Shown here one piece after another: positions 1-8,061 of a stretch of DNA of 43,680 nt. Both the position numbers and the translations under genes were made by a program. The first letter of the stretch is position 1; every line of letters starts with the position of its first letter. The stretch comes from Acidobacteriota bacterium (GTDB lineage: Bacteria > Acidobacteriota > UBA6911 > RPQK01 > JAJDTT01): contig JAJDTT010000244.1 of the NCBI GenBank assembly GCA_022827025.1, positions 1 to 43,680 on the forward strand, written 5' to 3'. A model generated the notes under the pieces. That model saw only the letters and a list, made by a program, of their open reading frames with translations. It was not told the origin of the DNA and ran no database searches.

Positions 1-2
1 CT

Positions 3-929
3 TTGCGTTCCTCCAACTCTCCGGCCAACCTGTTGCGCCTGCCCGACGGCCGGCTGGTGGTGTTCTGGAACAACTGCGAGAACCCGTCCCGCGTGGACGG
101 GGAGCCCGTGTACACGACGCGCGATGCCCTCCATGTGGCCATCTCCGACGACGAAGGCCGCACCTGGAAAGGATATCGGGAGGCCTTCCGGGATCCCAAC
201 CGCAACCTGCCTCCTCCCCGGCGCGGCGACCGGGGAACCGCCTACCCCTTTTCCACGGCGACCCGGGACGGACAGGTCATTCTGGCTACGGGACAGGGGC
301 AGGGCCGGATCGCGTTGGTGCGCATCGATCCGGAATGGATCGGAGCCGCTTTCCGGGAGGACGACTTCTCATCGGGGTTGGAGGGTTGGAGCGTCTTCAA
401 ACCCTTCGGTCCCGCCGAATACTACTGGCGCGACCGGGTCCAGGGTCCGAGATTGGTGGATCACCCCAACCGGGAGGGCGCCAGGGCGCTTCAGGTGCGG
501 CGGCCCGATGAGAAGAGCGGCGACGAGGCGGTCTGGAACTTTCCGGCGGGAAGACGGGGCGAGGTCTCGCTCCGAATCCTGCTGCCGGAGGGCACCGCGG
601 GTGGAGTCATCGCCCTGGCCGACCGGTTCATCCAGCCGACTGAGCCGGCGGCCGAACGGTTGGAGGTTTTCCGGCTCCATTTGGACGCCGGGGGGAAGAT
701 TGAGGGCGGGCCGGTCCTGGCCAAGGGACGCTGGTATACGCTCCGCCTCTCGTGGGACCTGGACCGCAACCGCTGCTCGGTCGAGGTCGACGGAAAGCCG
801 GCGCTGGTCCTGCCCCGGCTCAAATACGACAGCGATCCCGTGAGCTACCTGCGGCTGCGCTCCGATGCGACGTCGCCGGACCCGGCCGGAATGCTCATCG
901 AGCGGGTCGCAGCGATGAGGGACGAATGA
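3..929 (+). CDS. Sialidase/BNR-type secreted hydrolase, C-terminal part (5' truncated by window edge)
   Basis: This is the 3' part of a gene whose start lies before the window. The visible product has one clear Asp-box (SDDEGRTW) in a beta-propeller context (VVFWNN...HVAISDDEGRTW), typical of sialidase/neuraminidase-like propellers. From about residue 120 it continues into a region (FREDDFSSGLEGWSVF...) that looks like a LamG/concanavalin-like jelly-roll (VEVDGKPALVLP). The likely role is exo-hydrolysis or binding of a glycan outside the cytoplasm. The N-terminus with signal peptide and most catalytic residues are missing, so activity cannot be judged. It is followed by a 202-nt gap full of hairpins and then by another secreted propeller gene on the same strand. 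The family call is fairly firm and the substrate is unknown. Confidence 0.7.
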   Translation: MRSSNSPANLLRLPDGRLVVFWNNCENPSRVDGEPVYTTRDALHVAISDDEGRTWKGYREAFRDPNRNLPPPRRGDRGTAYPFSTATRDGQVILATGQGQGRIALVRIDPEWIGAAFREDDFSSGLEGWSVFKPFGPAEYYWRDRVQGPRLVDHPNREGARALQVRRPDEKSGDEAVWNFPAGRRGEVSLRILLPEGTAGGVIALADRFIQPTEPAAERLEVFRLHLDAGGKIEGGPVLAKGRWYTLRLSWDLDRNRCSVEVDGKPALVLPRLKYDSDPVSYLRLRSDATSPDPAGMLIERVAAMRDE

Positions 930-938
930 AGCATAGGA

Positions 939-1096
939 GGGGGGACATTCCTGTCCCCCCGGGGGAGTGGGGGTCGGAAAACCCCCACTCCTTCGAAGGC
1001 CCGATTGAGCGACGGAGATTTCCTCCTCGTCGAGAAAGAGCGGGGGTAGGAAAACCCCCGCTCCAATAAGGAGGGGGGACAGGAAAGTCCCCCCTC
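939..1096. repeat. Cluster of four REP-like hairpins
   Basis: Four short perfect inverted repeats lie in the gap between two rightward genes. They are at 939-960 (arm GGGGGGAC, loop ATTCCT), 965-990 (arm GAGTGGGGGT, loop CGGAAA), 1038-1063 (arm GAGCGGGGGT, loop AGGAAA) and 1071-1096 (arm GAGGGGGGAC, loop AGGAAA). Arms pair over 8-10 bp. The loop hexamer is conserved up to orientation while arm sequences differ. Related copies occur at 7895-7920, 7965-8055 and 43655-43680. They may act as transcription terminators or as non-autonomous REP elements. No RAYT transposase is in the window. Confidence 0.8.
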
Positions 1097-1131
1097 CCGG
1101 GATCGAAAGTAATGAAAAGGAGATCGCGAAA

Positions 1132-2748
1132 ATGAAGTTGTCCGTATTTGTGCGTGCTCTTGCGCTGCTCGGGTTTTCCTTGGCGGTGTCCTGCCAATCG
1201 GGAGGGCCCGCCGTCGATCGTCCCGACGGGGTGGCGGTGCTGGTGGGGAGCCGTCCGACCGTTGCGGAGGCTTCGCTTTTTCCTTTCGACAACCATTCGA
1301 TTCCCTTCACCCAGAACATCGGGTTGAAGCTGCATCCGCCGCGCAAGCATCCCGGCAATCCGGTGCTGCCCCGGGGACCGGAGGGGGCGCCGGACGAGTT
1401 CGGGGTCCAGTTCTACGGTTCCGTGGTTCGCCACGAGGGAAAGTTCAAGCTCTGGTACGTGGCCATCGGCCGCGATCCCTTCACGGTCGTGGAGAAGGAC
1501 ATGATGTGGACTCCCCGGGTGGACATCATCCCGTTGAAGTGGCGCGCCGCCTACGCCGAGAGCACCGATGGAATTCACTGGACGCGCCCCGCGCTGGGAC
1601 TGGAGGAGTACGACGGCAGCCGGGACAACAACCTGGTGCTGGTGGAGCCGGCACCGCTGGGAGTCATCAACCTGAAGGTGATCCACGACCCCGAAGATCC
1701 CGATCCCTCGCGGCAGTTCAAGATGTCGCTTCACACCTGGTGGCACGAGGATGGGAAGAAGAGATTGGGGACCCTGGCCCCTGCGGTGAGCGGGGACGGC
1801 CTGCGGTGGCGCCTGGCCGTTCCCGGGACTCCGGAGAACGGCTTGCTGCCCAAGGAGAGTACGGTCATCCCGACGGACCACTTCGAGGCCGCCGGGGGAC
1901 TCTACAAGTGGGACGGGCTGTTTCACGCCTCGGGCCAGGGAGCCCGGCCGGTCTACGCGGTCGACTCGTGGGGCCGGTCGGTGGGCACCTACCGCTCCCC
2001 CGACTTTGTCCGCTGGGAACACACCGGGACCCTCTCCTTCTCCCGGGAGGGACAGCACAAGAAGGTCCCCAGCGGCTCCGGGGAAGAGTCTCACGAAGGG
2101 ATCAGCGTCTGGAACCGGGGCAACGTGCTGCTGGGACTCTACGGCGTCTGGCACGGCTCGCCCGATTGGCGGGGGAGGACCGTGGATCTGGGTTTCGTGG
2201 TCAGCAACGACGGCGTCCATTTCCGGGAGCCCCTCACCGACTTCGTCTTCATCCGCCGGGGAGAGGACCACGAGTGGGACCAGGGCGGCCTGATTCAGGG
2301 CCAGGGGTTCGAGAACGTGGGGGAGGAGACCTACATCTGGTACGGGACCTGGGACCCGGGGTCGCTGGAGCCCCGGGGCGGAGTGGGCCTGGCCACGCTG
2401 GATCGGGACCGGTTGGGCTCCTTCTCCGTGCGGGACGATTCGATTCCGGCGGCCTTCATGACGGCCGCCCTCGAGGCGCGTGGGGACGCGAAGCTGTGGG
2501 TCAATGCGGAGGGAGTTTCCGGCGACGCCGCGCTACGGGTGGAGCTGTTTGACGCGTTGGAGCGGCCGCTGGACGGCTATTCGGGGGAAGAGGCCGCGGT
2601 GGTGACGGAATCGGGGCTGCGGGTGCCGGTCTCCTGGCCGCGAGGGAACAGGATCCCGGGAATGGAGAAACCCTTCAAGATCAAGGTGAGCTTCGAGGGA
2701 GCGGAGGTGGCTGGAATCCGGGTCTACGCCCTCTATGCCGGGACCTGA
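1132..2748 (+). CDS. Secreted lipoprotein with glycoside-hydrolase-like five-bladed propeller
   Basis: The 538-residue product begins with a lipoprotein signal (hydrophobic stretch, lipobox AVSC, Cys21), so it should be membrane-anchored outside the cytoplasm. The body carries signatures shared with seven other proteins in the window: AYAESTDGIHW, a NNL element and HDPEDPDPSRQFK. These resemble the repeated blade motifs of GH32/GH43-like five-bladed propellers. It is the most diverged member: the LFxDD motif near the N-terminus is reduced to LFPFDN, and the C-terminal sandwich is less well conserved. A strong ribosome site (AAAGGAGAT) precedes the ATG. The likely role is glycan hydrolysis or binding. 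A CAZy family cannot be assigned from motifs alone. Confidence 0.75.
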   Translation: MKLSVFVRALALLGFSLAVSCQSGGPAVDRPDGVAVLVGSRPTVAEASLFPFDNHSIPFTQNIGLKLHPPRKHPGNPVLPRGPEGAPDEFGVQFYGSVVRHEGKFKLWYVAIGRDPFTVVEKDMMWTPRVDIIPLKWRAAYAESTDGIHWTRPALGLEEYDGSRDNNLVLVEPAPLGVINLKVIHDPEDPDPSRQFKMSLHTWWHEDGKKRLGTLAPAVSGDGLRWRLAVPGTPENGLLPKESTVIPTDHFEAAGGLYKWDGLFHASGQGARPVYAVDSWGRSVGTYRSPDFVRWEHTGTLSFSREGQHKKVPSGSGEESHEGISVWNRGNVLLGLYGVWHGSPDWRGRTVDLGFVVSNDGVHFREPLTDFVFIRRGEDHEWDQGGLIQGQGFENVGEETYIWYGTWDPGSLEPRGGVGLATLDRDRLGSFSVRDDSIPAAFMTAALEARGDAKLWVNAEGVSGDAALRVELFDALERPLDGYSGEEAAVVTESGLRVPVSWPRGNRIPGMEKPFKIKVSFEGAEVAGIRVYALYAGT

Positions 2749-2771
2749 AGGCGCGGCGGACGGGGAGGGTT

Positions 2772-3506
2772 TCACGCCGGCCGGGACGCCGTGAAGGCGG
2801 TGATCGGCGGGGAGGCCATGAAATCGTCCCAGAAGGGGTTGCCGTGCTGGGACGGGTGCAACGACAGCTCCACCCATCGAAAGTCCTGGAATCCGGCGTC
2901 ACGGAAGGCGCGCTCGTAGGTGCGCGGTTCGAGGTAGTAGTTCTCGAACTCGAATCGCTGGCCGTCCTGGTTGGTGATGGAGTAGAGGATGACGTCCCCC
3001 TCCTTCGGACGGGGCGGACAGGATTTCTGCAGGCCGTATTTTTTCCACGACAGGGTTCCCGCGGGGGGATTCCGGACGTTGTCGTTGACACCGGCGAAGC
3101 GTCCTCCCGGCCGCAGGGCGTCGTGGCAGGCCTGGCAGAATCGGAGGAGTTGCTCTCGAGTGCGGGCGTAGTTCAGGAGGTACGTGGCGACGACCAGGTC
3201 GACCGGCTCCGCCGGTTCGAATGCGGCGGCGTCTCCGTGGAGGTAGGTGCAGCCGAGAGGGTTTCTTCTTTCTTCCTGTTCGGCCAGCCGGATCATTTCG
3301 ATGGAGATGTCGACGCCTGTGACCTGGGCGGCGCCGGCCTGTTTCAATAGGCGGGTGTAGAAGCCGTCTCCGCAGGCCATGTCCAGGACCTTGGCTCCCC
3401 GGATGTCGCGGAGGATCCTGAACAGGGTGTATCGTTCGATGACCTCGCGGAAGGGGAGTTGCTTGGAATCCCGGTAGGCATCGGCGATGGTGTCGTATTG
3501 GTTCAT
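2772..3506 (-). CDS. SAM-dependent class I methyltransferase
   Basis: The 244-residue protein has a Rossmann-fold methyltransferase core. Motif I is VLDMACGDGFY (residues 40-50), followed by VTGVDIS (strand 2 with the acidic SAM-ribose ligand), a DGD-like HGDAAAF segment and VDLVVATYLLNYA (motif IV region). The ATG at 3506 was chosen because the fold begins right after it; upstream the frame runs into GC-rich repeat sequence and the antisense of the dioxygenase gene. It lies downstream of the PhyH gene on the same strand, separated by 140 nt of imperfect tandem repeat, so co-transcription is possible. The C-terminal half (about residues 150-244) is less typical and may shape the acceptor site. 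The methyl acceptor is unknown; a small molecule is more likely than protein or RNA. Confidence 0.85.
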   Translation of the reverse strand: MNQYDTIADAYRDSKQLPFREVIERYTLFRILRDIRGAKVLDMACGDGFYTRLLKQAGAAQVTGVDISIEMIRLAEQEERRNPLGCTYLHGDAAAFEPAEPVDLVVATYLLNYARTREQLLRFCQACHDALRPGGRFAGVNDNVRNPPAGTLSWKKYGLQKSCPPRPKEGDVILYSITNQDGQRFEFENYYLEPRTYERAFRDAGFQDFRWVELSLHPSQHGNPFWDDFMASPPITAFTASRPA

Positions 3507-3524
3507 TTGGGGTTTGGGGGGCGG

Positions 3525-3630
3525 GGCGCCCGGAAGGACGCCGGTCCCAGTCGGCGCCCGGAAGGACGCCGGTCCCGGTCGGCGCCTGAAAGACGCCGGT
3601 CCCGGTCGGCGCCCAGAAGGACGCCGCTCC
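3525..3630. repeat. Imperfect ~28-bp tandem repeat
   Basis: About three and a half copies of a 27-28-bp unit containing GACGCCGGTCCC and GTCGGCGCC lie between the methyltransferase and the dioxygenase genes. GGCGCC cores and GACGCC/GGCGTC combinations allow stem-loops. A sequence of the same flavour (GGCGCCGAGGACGACGCCGC) sits at 35521-35540 in front of another gene. It has no coding signature in any frame. Confidence 0.7.
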
Positions 3631-3646
3631 TCCGCCGCTCCTCCGG

Positions 3647-4447
3647 TTAGTCCGGTACGACCATGTGGTAGACGAGGGGCTGGACGTCCGCGGGAAGAAC
3701 CTGGTAGACCGATTCCGGGAGGGGTTGGACCTTGGGATCGGTGTGGTCGCCTCCTCCCCGGTCCTCGATGATCTGCTTCCGGTCGCGGCTGCCGGGGCGC
3801 AACGGCCCCAGGTTGACCCACCAGGGAGCGTATCGAACCAGGACGCCGACCCGCTCCTCGTTGGTCACGTTGGGTGCGATGCTGTGCCAGGTCCGGGCAT
3901 CGAAGACGGCCACGTCGCCGGGGTTTCCCTCGATCTGGGTCTCCCCCTCGAACACCGAGTTGGGATCCAGGTCGGTCCCCTTCCGGGGAGCCCGGTTCCG
4001 CAGGTGGCTGCCCGGGATCACGATGGTCCCGCCGTTGGCCCGAGTGAACCGGGACAACATCCACATGGTCACCAGATTCAAGATCACGTCGGGATAGGGG
4101 GCACGGACGCAGGAGAACTGGTCCTGGTTGTAGGGCCAGTCGGCGTGGACGGTCCCCCGTTGAAGTCCGGGGCCGTTGATGGTTCCGGTGAGCATGGAGA
4201 TGCGGGCGTTGTCACCGAAGAGCTCGTCGACGACGGCCATGATCCGGGGATGGTTCAGGTAGGGGGCGATGGCCTGATTCAAGCGGAGGAAACCGGTGAC
4301 GTATCCCTGGGGCAGGGGCAGGCTGGTGTACTTGCGAACCGTAGCGGCGACACTTCGCCGAACCGCGCCCACTTTGTCGACCGGAATGACCGATCTCAGA
4401 ATCACGTAACCGTCGCGGCGGAGCACGTCCATTGGATCTTCATGCAT
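3647..4447 (-). CDS. Phytanoyl-CoA dioxygenase (PhyH) family Fe(II)/2-oxoglutarate oxygenase
   Basis: The 266-residue protein has the facial triad of non-haem iron oxygenases: H101-x-D103 (in VHADWPYNQ) and distal H188 (in ARTWHSIAPN). R199 or R205 (EERVGVLVRYAP) is a plausible 2-oxoglutarate anchor. GGTIVIPGSH (139-148) is the typical PhyH strand. It should hydroxylate a small hydrophobic or CoA-linked substrate in the cytoplasm using O2. The start at 4447 (MHEDPMDVL) was chosen over an upstream start at 4594 because GAGAGG lies 7-8 nt before it and the fold begins here. PhyH-like oxygenases are expanded in several host-associated and marine lineages. The substrate is unknown. Confidence 0.88.
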   Translation of the reverse strand: MHEDPMDVLRRDGYVILRSVIPVDKVGAVRRSVAATVRKYTSLPLPQGYVTGFLRLNQAIAPYLNHPRIMAVVDELFGDNARISMLTGTINGPGLQRGTVHADWPYNQDQFSCVRAPYPDVILNLVTMWMLSRFTRANGGTIVIPGSHLRNRAPRKGTDLDPNSVFEGETQIEGNPGDVAVFDARTWHSIAPNVTNEERVGVLVRYAPWWVNLGPLRPGSRDRKQIIEDRGGGDHTDPKVQPLPESVYQVLPADVQPLVYHMVVPD

Positions 4448-4524
4448 CACTGAACCTCTCGCGGAAATCTTGTACGGACGGCCAGCGTTATCAACCAGTC
4501 TACCGCCCTTTCCCGTCCGATCAA

Positions 4525-4553
4525 ATGACAATGCGGCGGCGACCCTGTAGAGT
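4525..4553 (+). promoter_or_regulatory. Candidate sigma70-like promoter for the propeller gene at 4622
   Basis: ATGACA (4525-4530) and TAGAGT (4548-4553) are separated by exactly 17 nt, in the divergent gap between the leftward dioxygenase and the rightward propeller gene. Transcription would begin near 4560, giving a leader of about 60 nt. This is inferred from motif and position only. Confidence 0.35.
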
Positions 4554-4621
4554 TTTTGCAAGTCGCGGGGTTGCGTCAGAGATCCCGTACACATCGAGCC
4601 GGTCCAACGGAGAATTCAATC

Positions 4622-6238
4622 ATGTTCGTCCTCAGGGGGTTCCGTCGGCTTCAATGCCTGTTACTGCTTCTGGGTGTGTGGGGAGCCGGGATCCGGGCCA
4701 ATCCGGTCGACGTGGGGTCCCGGAAGCAGCTCTTCTTCGACGACCACGTCATCGAATCGATGCGGGGCGTCTACCGGATCATGAACCAGCCGCTCAAATA
4801 TGCCGGGAACCCGGTGATCCGGATGGACCGGTGCTGGGAGGCGGACATGCACTTCGGCAACTCCCCCAACCTGGCCTACGATCCGGATCGAGGCGTCTAC
4901 CAGATGTGGCACCAGGTGGTGAACTACAACTGGTCGGAGAACTTCGTCGGCTACTACGAGTCCCGTGACGGGCTGCACTGGGACAAGCCCCTGGTGGGGC
5001 AGTTCGACTACCACTCCCCCTGGTGCCGGGGAGAGCCCTCACGGAACCACAATTTCGTCTTCGGGAAGGGCGTGGGGGCCCGCGCCCCGGGCGTGGCGCG
5101 CGACCCGCACGAGCCGGATCCCGGCAAGCGGTACAAGATGCTCTACCGCCACAACAGCAAGGACCCCAAGGTGAACGGGGTCTGGGCGGCCCATTCGCCC
5201 GACGGCATCCGATGGAAACTCTACGACGGCATCAATCCGGTCTTCCTGAACAACGACACCCACCAGGTCTTCTTCTGGGACCCCCGGCGCGAACTCTACG
5301 TGGCCCACATTCGTCTCTGGCCGCCCATCTTCAAGGACCATCCGCTGTTTCAGGGCACGCGGCGGGAGGGACGGGTGAGGACCCCGGGGATCGCCACCAG
5401 TCCCGATTTTCTGAACTGGGACGCGCCCGCGGAGATGAAGGATCCGGTGGAGGTGAACCGGAAGTACATCCTGGTCCCCCCGGACGAGAAGGACGCCCCC
5501 TGCACCGGGGGCTTCTACACCTTCGAGACCCTGCTCTACGAAGGGATCTACATCGGGTTCCTGACCCCGTATCACATCTGTCCGGGGATGGAGCCCATGA
5601 CGCCCCCCAGCCGGGACCTGGCGAGAAACCCCTGGCTGGACCGGATCGACATCCAGTTGGCCTTCAGCCGCGACGGCACGAAGTGGCAAAGGGTGGGCCA
5701 GCGGAGGCCCTTCATACCCAACGGCCCGGAAGGCAGCTACGACTCGGGGATGATCTTCGTGGCCCAGCCTCCCCTGGTCCGGGAGGACCGGGGCGAGATC
5801 TGGCTCTACTACACCGGGTTCAAGAAGGGGCATTGGGGCGTGAACCGGGGCGAGAACCAGGAGAGTTCCCAGAACTTGGCGGTGCTTCGCCTGGACGGCT
5901 TCATCTCGCTGGCGGCGGGGCGGGGCCACTTCACCACGCGGCCCCTGAAATTCTCGGGGAACCGGCTGCGATTGAACGGGTCGACGGCGGGAGACGAGGG
6001 AGCGATCCAGGTGGAGATCCTGGATCCCGAAACCGGCGAGCCCCTGCCCGGTTATTCGCGGGAGGATTGCCAATCCTTCCGGGGAGACGCCATCGCGCAT
6101 ACCGTGACCTGGAGAAAGAAATTCGACCTGACGGCTCTGGAGGGCCGCGCCGTCCAGCTCAGGTTCCACCTGCAGCGCAGCAAGATTTTTTCCTTCCAGT
6201 TCTCCTCGGAATGGCTGATGGCGGATCCGCCGCCATGA
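4622..6238 (+). CDS. Secreted glycoside-hydrolase-like propeller protein, pair member A1
   Basis: The 538-residue protein has a signal peptide (residues 1-26, ending GIRA). KQLFFDD (35-41) is the family's N-terminal mark. Propeller signatures follow: YYESRDGLHW, DPHEPDPGKRYK, HSPDGIRW and WDPRRELY. The C-terminal domain (LRLDGFISL...TTRPLKFSGNRL...FSFQF) resembles a beta-sandwich. ATG 4622 is preceded by GGAGA at a suitable distance; an upstream in-frame ATG at 4556 would remove the signal peptide from the N-terminus. Its closest relative is the gene at 27159-28817, with long shared blocks such as MNQPLKYAGNPV / VNQPLKYAGNPV and a shared MDRCW. The GWxTD gene follows 34 nt downstream, so they may be co-transcribed. 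The likely role is glycan cleavage in the periplasm or outside; the substrate is not predictable. Confidence 0.8.
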   Translation: MFVLRGFRRLQCLLLLLGVWGAGIRANPVDVGSRKQLFFDDHVIESMRGVYRIMNQPLKYAGNPVIRMDRCWEADMHFGNSPNLAYDPDRGVYQMWHQVVNYNWSENFVGYYESRDGLHWDKPLVGQFDYHSPWCRGEPSRNHNFVFGKGVGARAPGVARDPHEPDPGKRYKMLYRHNSKDPKVNGVWAAHSPDGIRWKLYDGINPVFLNNDTHQVFFWDPRRELYVAHIRLWPPIFKDHPLFQGTRREGRVRTPGIATSPDFLNWDAPAEMKDPVEVNRKYILVPPDEKDAPCTGGFYTFETLLYEGIYIGFLTPYHICPGMEPMTPPSRDLARNPWLDRIDIQLAFSRDGTKWQRVGQRRPFIPNGPEGSYDSGMIFVAQPPLVREDRGEIWLYYTGFKKGHWGVNRGENQESSQNLAVLRLDGFISLAAGRGHFTTRPLKFSGNRLRLNGSTAGDEGAIQVEILDPETGEPLPGYSREDCQSFRGDAIAHTVTWRKKFDLTALEGRAVQLRFHLQRSKIFSFQFSSEWLMADPPP

Positions 6239-6272
6239 TTGATTCGCGGGCTGCTATATTGTCCCTATAAAG

Positions 6273-7886
6273 ATGCTCACCCTTCGAACCTCGGTGGCCG
6301 CCGGCTGGATTTTGCTGGCGTCCGCCTCGATGGCCGCCGCGGGGCCATCCCAGAGCGACGAGGAACGCCGCGAGAAGATGCTCCAGGAGGAGCAGCACGA
6401 CTACTACCGGAAGTGGCTCCGGGAGGATGTGGTCTACATCATCACCCGCGAGGAACGGGAGATCTTCGAGAGCCTGACTGCCGACGACGAGCGGGACGCC
6501 TTCATCGAGCAGTTCTGGAGGCGGAGGGACGCGGACCCCAAGACCTCGTTCAACGAATTCAAGGAAGAACACTACCGCCGCATCGCCTACGCCAACGAAC
6601 GTTACGCTTCCGGCGTGGAGGGCTGGTACACGGACCGGGGCCGCATCTACATCACCTACGGCCCCCCCAACACCATCGACGACCACATGGGGGGCATGTA
6701 TCGCCGCCGGCCCGAAGAGGGAGGCGGCTGGACCAGCACCTATGCCTTCCAGCGCTGGTTCTACAACTATATTCCGGGCATCGGATCGGGGATCGAGATC
6801 GAGTTCGTGGACGCCAGCAAGACGGGGGAGTACAAGCTGGCGCTGAGGCCCTCCGAGAAGGACGCCCTCTGGGTGAGCGGTGGAGGGCCGACTCGTTGGG
6901 AACAGATGGGGTTGGCGACCCGCGACGGAAGCATGGTCTCCGACCTGGCCATGCGGCGCCTGGGACTGGAAACCGAGCCCATGTACATGAGGGGCGCCAA
7001 GCCCTTCGACCGCCTGCGGCAATATTTCGACCTTCGCAGGCCTCCCGAGTTCAAGTTCGAAAAGCTGGCCACCGAAGTGGAGACCCGGATTCTGTACAAT
7101 CCCATCCCTCTGAAGGTGGTGTCCGCCGTCTACCGGGTAGGTCAGAACGCCTTCCTGATTCCCCTGACGGTCCGGATTCCGGCCACCGAGCTGTCGTACG
7201 CGCAGTTCGGAGAATCGAACCAACGGGCCACGGTCGAGATCTACGGCAAGGTCGAGGACCTGTCCGGGAAGGTGGTCTACGAATTCGAGGACACGCTGGC
7301 GGGAGACAAGGGAGTCGACGAGATTCTGAGTACGGAGACCCACTTCCTCTACCAGAAGCAGATTCCGCTCCGGCCGGGACGCTTCAAGTTCAACCTGGTG
7401 GCCAAGGACACGCGCAGTCAGCGGGTGTCCCAGGCCGCAACCTCCATTCACGTCACCGAGTCGAAGGCCGGGAATCTGGCCACCAGCAGCCTCATCCTGG
7501 CGGACGGGTTCGCCTCATCCGCACGGGAAGAAACGCTGTCGGACCCGTTCAACACGCCCAGCGGGTTGAAGGTCTTTCCCAACATCACCCGCGAGTTCCG
7601 GACCGGATCCAAGTTGCACGTCTACACCGAGATCTACGAGCTTCAGGTGGACCAGGCCGCGTTGCAGCCGCTGGTCCAGGCCAAGCTCCTGGTCTTCCGC
7701 GGGAGGAAACGGATCCTGGTGCAGGAGCCCCGGATGATTCAACTGGACGACCGGGTGGTGCTGATCCAGGAGATGGAGCTCAAGGACCTGGTTCCCGGCA
7801 CCTACCGGATCATGCTCCAGGTGCAGGACCAGGTCTCGGGCCAGTCCCTGGTGGAGCCCGCAAGCTTCGAAATCCGGCCGAGTTGA
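6273..7886 (+). CDS. GWxTD domain-containing secreted protein
   Basis: The 537-residue protein starts with a signal peptide (hydrophobic residues 10-23, AxA-type end) and carries the GWxTD signature at residues 117-132 (GWYTDRGRIYITYGPP). It is preceded by a helical region rich in FIEQFW/FKEEHYRRI, as is usual for the family. The C-terminal half (about 290-537) is beta-rich with segments such as GRFKFNLVAKD and PGTYRIMLQVQD that look immunoglobulin-like. The biochemical role of GWxTD proteins is not established. They are frequent in Acidobacteria and Bacteroidetes-related groups and are usually exported. It lies 34 nt after the propeller gene. The ATG at 6273 places the signal peptide at the extreme N-terminus. 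Confidence 0.85.
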   Translation: MLTLRTSVAAGWILLASASMAAAGPSQSDEERREKMLQEEQHDYYRKWLREDVVYIITREEREIFESLTADDERDAFIEQFWRRRDADPKTSFNEFKEEHYRRIAYANERYASGVEGWYTDRGRIYITYGPPNTIDDHMGGMYRRRPEEGGGWTSTYAFQRWFYNYIPGIGSGIEIEFVDASKTGEYKLALRPSEKDALWVSGGGPTRWEQMGLATRDGSMVSDLAMRRLGLETEPMYMRGAKPFDRLRQYFDLRRPPEFKFEKLATEVETRILYNPIPLKVVSAVYRVGQNAFLIPLTVRIPATELSYAQFGESNQRATVEIYGKVEDLSGKVVYEFEDTLAGDKGVDEILSTETHFLYQKQIPLRPGRFKFNLVAKDTRSQRVSQAATSIHVTESKAGNLATSSLILADGFASSAREETLSDPFNTPSGLKVFPNITREFRTGSKLHVYTEIYELQVDQAALQPLVQAKLLVFRGRKRILVQEPRMIQLDDRVVLIQEMELKDLVPGTYRIMLQVQDQVSGQSLVEPASFEIRPS

Positions 7887-7894
7887 CACGCATG

Positions 7895-7920
7895 GAGCGG
7901 GGGTTTTCCTACCCCCGCTC
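7895..7920. repeat. REP-like hairpin, stem family GAGCGGGGGT
   Basis: A perfect 10-bp inverted repeat (arm GAGCGGGGGT, loop TTTCCT) lies 9 nt after the GWxTD stop codon. It is the same element as at 1038-1063 in the opposite orientation, because the loop TTTCCT is the reverse complement of AGGAAA. Its position suggests a role in ending or protecting the upstream transcript. Confidence 0.8.
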
Positions 7921-7964
7921 TTCCGGCTTACGTAAGGTCGAAAACGGAACAGCCAATAAAGATT

Positions 7965-8055
7965 GAGGGACAAGAATGTCTTCGCTCCCAATAAAAGAAT
8001 GGGGGACAGGAATGTCTTCCCTCCCAACAAGGAATGGGGGACAGGAATGTCCCCC
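7965..8055. repeat. Three tandem hairpins of ~35-bp period
   Basis: Three degenerate copies of GGGGGACAGGAATGTC are spaced about 35 nt apart and joined by CTCCCAAyAArrGAAT-like linkers, between two convergent genes. The last copy (8036-8055) is perfect, with a 7-bp arm and loop AGGAAT. The first two have imperfect right arms. They belong to the same superfamily as the 939-1096 cluster. Confidence 0.75.
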
Positions 8056-8061
8056 CTCCGG

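Noticed and set aside
3507-4064. N-terminal extension of the methyltransferase by 186 codons
   Set aside because: The extra part overlaps the dioxygenase gene in another frame and the tandem repeat, and has no family similarity.
6239-6260. Promoter TTGATT/TATATT before the GWxTD gene
   Set aside because: Spacing is only 10 nt; co-transcription from the propeller gene 34 nt upstream is simpler.
7965-8055. CRISPR-like array
   Set aside because: Three copies at 35-bp period, but the spacers are nearly identical to each other and the copies belong to a dispersed hairpin family; no cas genes.
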